A DNA stretch of 41,931 nucleotides, taken from assembly GCA_024403275.1 (NCBI GenBank), contig JAKSSD010000016.1, positions 1 to 41,931 on the forward strand, written 5' to 3'. Positions 38,509 to 41,931 of this stretch are shown piece by piece. Each line of letters opens with the position of its first letter. Position 1 is the first letter of the stretch. The position numbers and the translations under genes were made by a program. The notes under the pieces were generated by a model. It saw only the letters and a program-made list of their open reading frames with translations, did no database searches and had not been told where the DNA came from. This DNA comes from Lachnospiraceae bacterium (GTDB taxonomy: Bacteria > Bacillota > Clostridia > Lachnospirales > Lachnospiraceae).

Positions 38509-38802
38509 TCACTCCTTTTCTTTAGGTGGTTCAAAATCAAATTTCATATTCCAACCATCTAGCCATTTACCAATAATCATCTTGTTTTCTTCAATACGAT
38601 ACTTCTGTCCATCTATGTAACCTTGAGCATACATATCAAATGCTTCATTTAGTTTCTCTGGTGTAATACCTTCCTTCTCTAGTAACATACAACAGGCTAC
38701 TAACTTATCTAACTCATATCCTCTATATGTAGGTTTCTCGGCATTAATACCATACAGACTATTTATATGGTGTCTAGCCATTTCACTTGCTAAATTATCC
38801 AT
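38509..38802 (-). CDS. small hypothetical protein
   Basis: 97 residues (MDNLASEMARHHINSLYG...EGITPEKLNEAFDMYAQGYIDGQKYRIEENKMIIG). Helical. ATG at 38802 overlaps the previous stop (TAATG); a TTG at 38808 sits seven bases after AAGGAG and is an alternative. Unknown. Confidence 0.62.
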   Translation of the reverse strand: MDNLASEMARHHINSLYGINAEKPTYRGYELDKLVACCMLLEKEGITPEKLNEAFDMYAQGYIDGQKYRIEENKMIIGKWLDGWNMKFDFEPPKEKE

Positions 38803-38966
38803 TACCAACCCAACACTCCTTCCATATAATCATCAATAGTTTCTAGCAACTCACCCTTGCCTGTGAAATACATTTCCTCGATTTCACTTCTAAGATAACG
38901 TAGCATATACTTATCTCTCTTGTTCCTCTCAATAGCCTGTAAATAAACCTCGTAATAATCACTCAT
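38802..38966 (-). CDS. small hypothetical protein
   Basis: 54 residues (MSDYYEVYLQAIERNKRDKYMLRYLRSEIEEMY...). Charged helices, starts behind AAGGAG. Unknown. Confidence 0.6.
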   Translation of the reverse strand: MSDYYEVYLQAIERNKRDKYMLRYLRSEIEEMYFTGKGELLETIDDYMEGVLGW

Positions 38967-38991
38967 AATAAATTCTCCTTTCTGATTTTTC

Positions 38992-39132
38992 TTAATCGTC
39001 TGTTCTAACTGATACTGTAAATATTTTACTCCACAATTTTAATTCTTCTGGTACGTATGAATACTTAGATAAAATTTCTAAGATTGTATTGTAGTCCTCT
39101 CTTGATACGTCAACAGGCTTCATAAATTCCAT
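38992..39132 (-). CDS. small hypothetical protein
   Basis: 46 residues (MEFMKPVDVSREDYNTILEILSKYSYVPEELKLW). Starts behind AAAGGAG. Helical. Unknown. Confidence 0.58.
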   Translation of the reverse strand: MEFMKPVDVSREDYNTILEILSKYSYVPEELKLWSKIFTVSVRTDD

Positions 39133-39146
39133 AATAGGATCTCCTT

Positions 39147-39215
39147 TCAAGTTAAAAATAAATAGCCAATAATTAATAATGCAAAAATGCTTGTACTGAA
39201 ATAAAGTGTAATCAT
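39147..39215 (-). CDS. 22-residue membrane peptide
   Basis: Reads MITLYFSTSIFALLIIGYLF then LT, a single hydrophobic helix. First gene after the promoter at 39248-39276, with GAGGT seven bases upstream. Such peptides in early operons often modulate host membrane proteins; nothing more can be said. Confidence 0.5.
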   Translation of the reverse strand: MITLYFSTSIFALLIIGYLFLT

Positions 39216-39247
39216 TTTGTTTACCTCGTTTCTTTTAATGTAACTAC

Positions 39248-39276
39248 AGTATACTCTCGCTGATCCTAAATGTCTA
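39248..39276 (-). promoter_or_regulatory. promoter of the early small-gene operon
   Basis: TAGACA at 39271-39276, 17-base spacer, TATACT at 39248-39253 on the minus strand. A perfect TTGTGCAA-T-TTGCACAA palindrome lies 11 bases upstream of the -35 box, and a terminator just beyond it. Confidence 0.7.
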
Positions 39277-39287
39277 CAACTTTTTCA

Positions 39288-39304
39288 TTGTGCAATTTGC
39301 ACAA
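39288..39304. promoter_or_regulatory. TTGTGCAA-T-TTGCACAA operator
   Basis: A perfect 17 bp palindrome (8 bp arms, one central base), the most symmetrical member of the TTGTGCA family. Its far edge is 51 bases from the -10 box, about one helical turn more than the 40 seen in the hub. Confidence 0.7.
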
Positions 39305-39306
39305 AA

Positions 39307-39343
39307 TAAAAGAGGTATTGTGTACCAATGTCACAACACCTCT
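39307..39343 (-). terminator. terminator after the helicase gene
   Basis: AGAGGT/ACCTCT and TTGTG/CACAA pair with one mismatch between them, loop of 9, followed on the minus strand by TTTTATTTTG. Confidence 0.8.
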
Positions 39344-39349
39344 ATTAAG

Positions 39350-40831
39350 TTACTCCCCCGTCTTAAATTTTAATCCTATATAACCTCTACTATTAAACTT
39401 CTTACCTGACTTTACATTGTACTGTGGCATATTATCTCTGAACCATTTTTTAACATCTTTTTCTACCGAACTGTAATCAAAGTGTACATTGTTGTTCTTA
39501 CAATATCTCTTATATTCATCAATAATTTCTTTATGACTAATAAAGCACTCTGCACATTTAGTAAAGCAATCTTTATAAAATGCTTCGATAGGTGATACAT
39601 CTTCTACTACAGAACTCTCCCAATTCTTTGTGCTTTCAGATGTGATACTGTCGAAGTCATAGTCTAGGCTGATTAAATCATATAAACCTTGTAACATAAT
39701 GACTAGGATCATATCAGTTTCACCACGTAGCTTACGTGGAAAGTTTACATCTGGTACAAATTCTTCACTTCTAGGTTTACAGAAGATAGGTAAAAATCTT
39801 CTAACATAAGCAGCATCACAATCACTAGGCATCTCTAACATATAGTTACCCAGAACCACAAACCTTGCGAAGAACTCAGCTTGTCTACTGTCCTTACCCT
39901 TACGTTCAACTGAAATGCTGCCTGTATTTGTAACCAATGTCTTGAACAAGTTATCAGAAGCCAAAGGTGTCTTACCAATATCGTCATCGTATAATGCTAA
40001 CTTGTTTTCCGAATTAACAAGTGCAAACTTATCATTCAAAAAACTAGCCATATTATTAACTCTGTATGAAGCACCACCAAGAACATTAGTAATAATATTA
40101 CCTAAAGAACTCTTACCAATTCTACCCTGTCCAATAAGGAACAATGACTTCTGTCCCTTAGTGTTAGGTACTAGTAGATAACCTAGAAATGCTTTAAGCA
40201 CTCTCTGATCCTCAGTAAATACTACATTATTTATCCAATCATCGAATAATGGTGTTCCTGTGTAGTCTGGAAGTAATGAAGCACCTAGTCTATACTTACT
40301 AGGTTTTCTTCCGTTCTGAATGAATACACGTTCATTAACATAGTAATCTCCATTAGCTAATGGAATAACATTATCGCTTGTTGTGATAATCTTAGTTCCA
40401 TCTTGATTAACATTTGAACATACGATGCAAAGCAACTCATAGATATGTCTAACCTTGCTATCAATAGCACTAGTCATTCCTACATTAACAATCAAATCAT
40501 TAGCAATAATCTGCTTAATCATATCACCTTCACGAGTGTTAATGTCACCCTTAGTACAATAAAACACTCCATAGTCATATACTAGTCCATACTGTCTACG
40601 AAGTGCATCGCAATAATATCCTTCGTTAAAGGTTTTCTTATCTTCATCATAAGTGTAGACTTCATCGAAGTTAATTTCCTCTACAGGTTCTACAGGCTTA
40701 ATGAAGTATCTAAGTCCTTCGATAGGGATATTATGCTTAATCTCCTTGCAACCTACTGTTATCCTCTGGATATTGTCTTGAATATCCAGACTTGTTAGTA
40801 GGTCTAATAATTCTGTGCATTTGGTTTCCAA
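39350..40831 (-). CDS. SF3 (D5-type) replicative helicase
   Basis: 493 residues. Unwinds the phage DNA. The D5_N-like region precedes the SF3 ATPase: Walker A SLFLIGQGRIGKSSLGNI, motif B LALYDDDIGKTPL, and motif C VVLGNYMLEMP, followed by RRFLPIFCKPRSEE. The C-terminal part is a winged-helix-like DNA-binding domain. The AEP primase that such helicases often carry in the same protein is a separate gene at 977-1747. The start is uncertain: TTG at 40831 with AAGGAG nine bases upstream, or an ATG at 40870 without a site; either overlaps the gene at 40737-41087. Confidence 0.85.
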   Translation of the reverse strand: METKCTELLDLLTSLDIQDNIQRITVGCKEIKHNIPIEGLRYFIKPVEPVEEINFDEVYTYDEDKKTFNEGYYCDALRRQYGLVYDYGVFYCTKGDINTREGDMIKQIIANDLIVNVGMTSAIDSKVRHIYELLCIVCSNVNQDGTKIITTSDNVIPLANGDYYVNERVFIQNGRKPSKYRLGASLLPDYTGTPLFDDWINNVVFTEDQRVLKAFLGYLLVPNTKGQKSLFLIGQGRIGKSSLGNIITNVLGGASYRVNNMASFLNDKFALVNSENKLALYDDDIGKTPLASDNLFKTLVTNTGSISVERKGKDSRQAEFFARFVVLGNYMLEMPSDCDAAYVRRFLPIFCKPRSEEFVPDVNFPRKLRGETDMILVIMLQGLYDLISLDYDFDSITSESTKNWESSVVEDVSPIEAFYKDCFTKCAECFISHKEIIDEYKRYCKNNNVHFDYSSVEKDVKKWFRDNMPQYNVKSGKKFNSRGYIGLKFKTGE

Positions 40832-41087
40832 GTTTCCTATCTCCTTCCAATCTAGTTTCTTCTCTTGCATTAACAATAATATCACTAGGGTGTGTAGATT
40901 GCAAGTAAATTTCTACGATATTTCTAAACTCCGAGAAATAAACATATCTGATTACCTTGCTCTTGAATGATTTTAATGGTGCTAACTCTGGTGATCCTAC
41001 ATAAACGTTAGGTCTATCAAGTTCATCATCTTTAATGATTACTTCATAATCAGAAGGTAAGAATAAGATAAATTCATCTAGTTTCAT
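40737..41087 (-). CDS. hypothetical protein overlapping the helicase start
   Basis: 116 residues (MKLDEFILFLPSDYEVIIKDDELDRPNVYVGSPELAPLKS). Beta-rich N-terminus, then a helix YFSEFRNIVEIYLQ. The last about 30 codons overlap the helicase gene, and the helicase ribosome site lies inside this gene. The overlap is longer than others here, so its true end could be shorter or frameshifted, but the frame is clean. Unknown function. Confidence 0.58.
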   Translation of the reverse strand: MKLDEFILFLPSDYEVIIKDDELDRPNVYVGSPELAPLKSFKSKVIRYVYFSEFRNIVEIYLQSTHPSDIIVNAREETRLEGDRKLGNQMHRIIRPTNKSGYSRQYPEDNSRLQGD

Positions 41088-41257
41088 TCACCTATCTCCC
41101 ACTCTGTCCAATAGGCTTCATCACTCTGACAAAGTTCATCATATTCTTTATCGGTAAAAGCTGAATGTAAACAATCATCTGAACAATAATATTCTAACCC
41201 ATCATAGATACAATAGCCTTGTATCATATGGCTGCCACAACAAGTACATTTACGCAT
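41084..41257 (-). CDS. small zinc-finger-like protein
   Basis: 57 residues. CTCCG and YYCSDDC make a pair of CxxC-type clusters, like a MYND or zinc-ribbon fragment, followed by an acidic tail with two Trp. It starts after GGGGGGGAGTACCTAA, the G-tract motif, and overlaps the next start (ATGA). Role unknown. Confidence 0.6.
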   Translation of the reverse strand: MRKCTCCGSHMIQGYCIYDGLEYYCSDDCLHSAFTDKEYDELCQSDEAYWTEWEIGE

Positions 41258-41276
41258 TTAGGTACTCCCCCCCGTA

Positions 41277-41867
41277 TTAATTTATCCACTTAATTATTGT
41301 ATCACCAGAATAACCCTTTTCCCATACATACCAAGCATATGCTACGGCACTATCACTATATGTCTTAAAATCTCCATTCTTAGCACAACTTAATCTACTA
41401 GAACTAACATATACTGTCTTAGGTGGGTACTTCATAAATAGCTTCTTACGTTCCTTACCCTCTAAGAATTGTAGTTTTAGGAACATAGCAACCTTATGAC
41501 CATCTGTGATACTCTCTAATGCCTTGTATACAAACTCTTTAGCAAACTTGTAAGGTGGGTTGGTAATAATGTCGAAGTCCATAATACCTTCATAATTAAG
41601 GAAGTCAACACCACCAGTACCATAACCTCTATCAATAAGGTCAGAAGCAATAACAATATGTCCGTGATCCTCTAATACTTTTGCCATATGTCCTTCACCA
41701 CAAGCAGGTTCATATACAACTTCTGAAAAGTTCTCAACCTCTAGCAACAATTCAGTTGCTTTTGGTTCAGTAGCATAATAATCATTACTCTCTCTCTCTC
41801 CAATAGAATGACTACTAGCACCTAATGTAGTGAAAATTGATTTTGAATTACCTGTATAATCTTTCAT
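41277..41867 (-). CDS. adenine-specific DNA methyltransferase-like protein
   Basis: 196 residues. SAM-binding motif EPACGEGHMAKVL at about 53-65, then ASDLIDRGYG, and the catalytic NPPY at about 103-106, the mark of N6-adenine methyltransferases. The C-terminal part is short, with no obvious target-recognition domain, so target choice may be by a small loop. The ATG at 41867 has AGGAG at good distance; a longer frame start at 41897 lacks a site. No restriction enzyme gene is seen, so it would serve in protection or regulation. Confidence 0.82.
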   Translation of the reverse strand: MKDYTGNSKSIFTTLGASSHSIGERESNDYYATEPKATELLLEVENFSEVVYEPACGEGHMAKVLEDHGHIVIASDLIDRGYGTGGVDFLNYEGIMDFDIITNPPYKFAKEFVYKALESITDGHKVAMFLKLQFLEGKERKKLFMKYPPKTVYVSSSRLSCAKNGDFKTYSDSAVAYAWYVWEKGYSGDTIIKWIN

Positions 41868-41931
41868 AAAAACTCCTAATATAAATATTTTGTACACTAA
41901 TTTTACAAATATTGCTATTATAATAAATCCA
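41868..41931. other. right-end leader with -10-like box
   Basis: On the minus strand a TATAAT hexamer lies near 41917-41924; its -35 region would lie outside the window. No gene is visible. In a circular map this is the end of the gene starting at position 85. Confidence 0.35.

Noticed and set aside
1-41931. tRNA and rRNA genes
   Set aside because: No cloverleaf with a TTCRANYC-type arm and CCA-end was seen when reading the intergenic regions; most of the window is tightly packed coding DNA.

Overview
The window looks like the nearly complete genome, or a circularly permuted contig, of a siphovirus infecting a low-GC Gram-positive host (Bacillota, probably a gut Clostridia). Grounds: AT-rich DNA, strong AGGAGG-type ribosome binding sites, TTGACA/TATAAT-like promoters, an SPP1-type portal, head-closure set and tape measure, a TcdE-type holin with an NlpC/P60 lysin, and many small cysteine-rich or acidic early proteins. 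Every convincing protein gene reads on the minus strand, so transcription runs from high to low coordinates. I see no integrase, excisionase, CI-like repressor, tRNA or CRISPR array, so nothing shows lysogeny.

Layout in transcription order. (1) 41.9-39.3 kb: a DNA adenine methyltransferase-like protein, two small proteins and an SF3 (D5-type) replicative helicase, closed by a terminator. (2) 39.3-35.4 kb: a promoter with a perfect TTGTGCAA palindrome upstream, then a run of small early proteins, a ThyX-like protein and a TerS-like protein. (3) 35.4-30.4 kb: a control and replication hub with two long non-coding stretches. It carries repeated TTGTGCA elements set at a fixed distance from -10 boxes, GTTAGC-N4-GCTAAC dyads, iterons, a TGTACA cluster, several terminators, a solitary FtsK-like motor ATPase, five small unknown proteins and a probable plus-strand non-coding RNA. 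(4) 30.4-27.3 kb: small early proteins behind a consensus promoter. (5) 26.9-9.06 kb: large terminase, a candidate structured RNA, portal, a fibre-like protein, MuF-like protein, scaffold, major capsid, connectors, major tail protein, tail chaperones joined by a -1 frameshift, tape measure, tail tip, holin and endolysin, ending in a terminator. (6) 9.05-0.98 kb: DNA metabolism, with a PD-(D/E)XK nuclease, SF2 helicase, metallophosphoesterase, family B DNA polymerase, ERF annealing protein, YqaJ-type exonuclease, an SSB-like protein with an acidic tail, and an AEP primase with a PriCT-like C-terminus. (7) 0.97 kb to position 1: a promoter and small genes running off the edge. Joining the two ends keeps the first gene open and closes it after 32 codons, which weakly supports a circular map.

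The replication genes form a coherent set: primase, helicase, polymerase, SSB-like protein and an ERF/YqaJ recombination pair. Iterons, dyads and DnaA-box-like sites at 30.5-31.7 kb mark a probable origin. The features I find most unusual are the regulatory hub at 30.4-35.4 kb, the candidate RNA between terL and portal, the frameshift signal in the tail chaperone genes, and a G-tract motif that recurs in both coding and intergenic DNA. I assigned families from motifs I can read; no database search was run.
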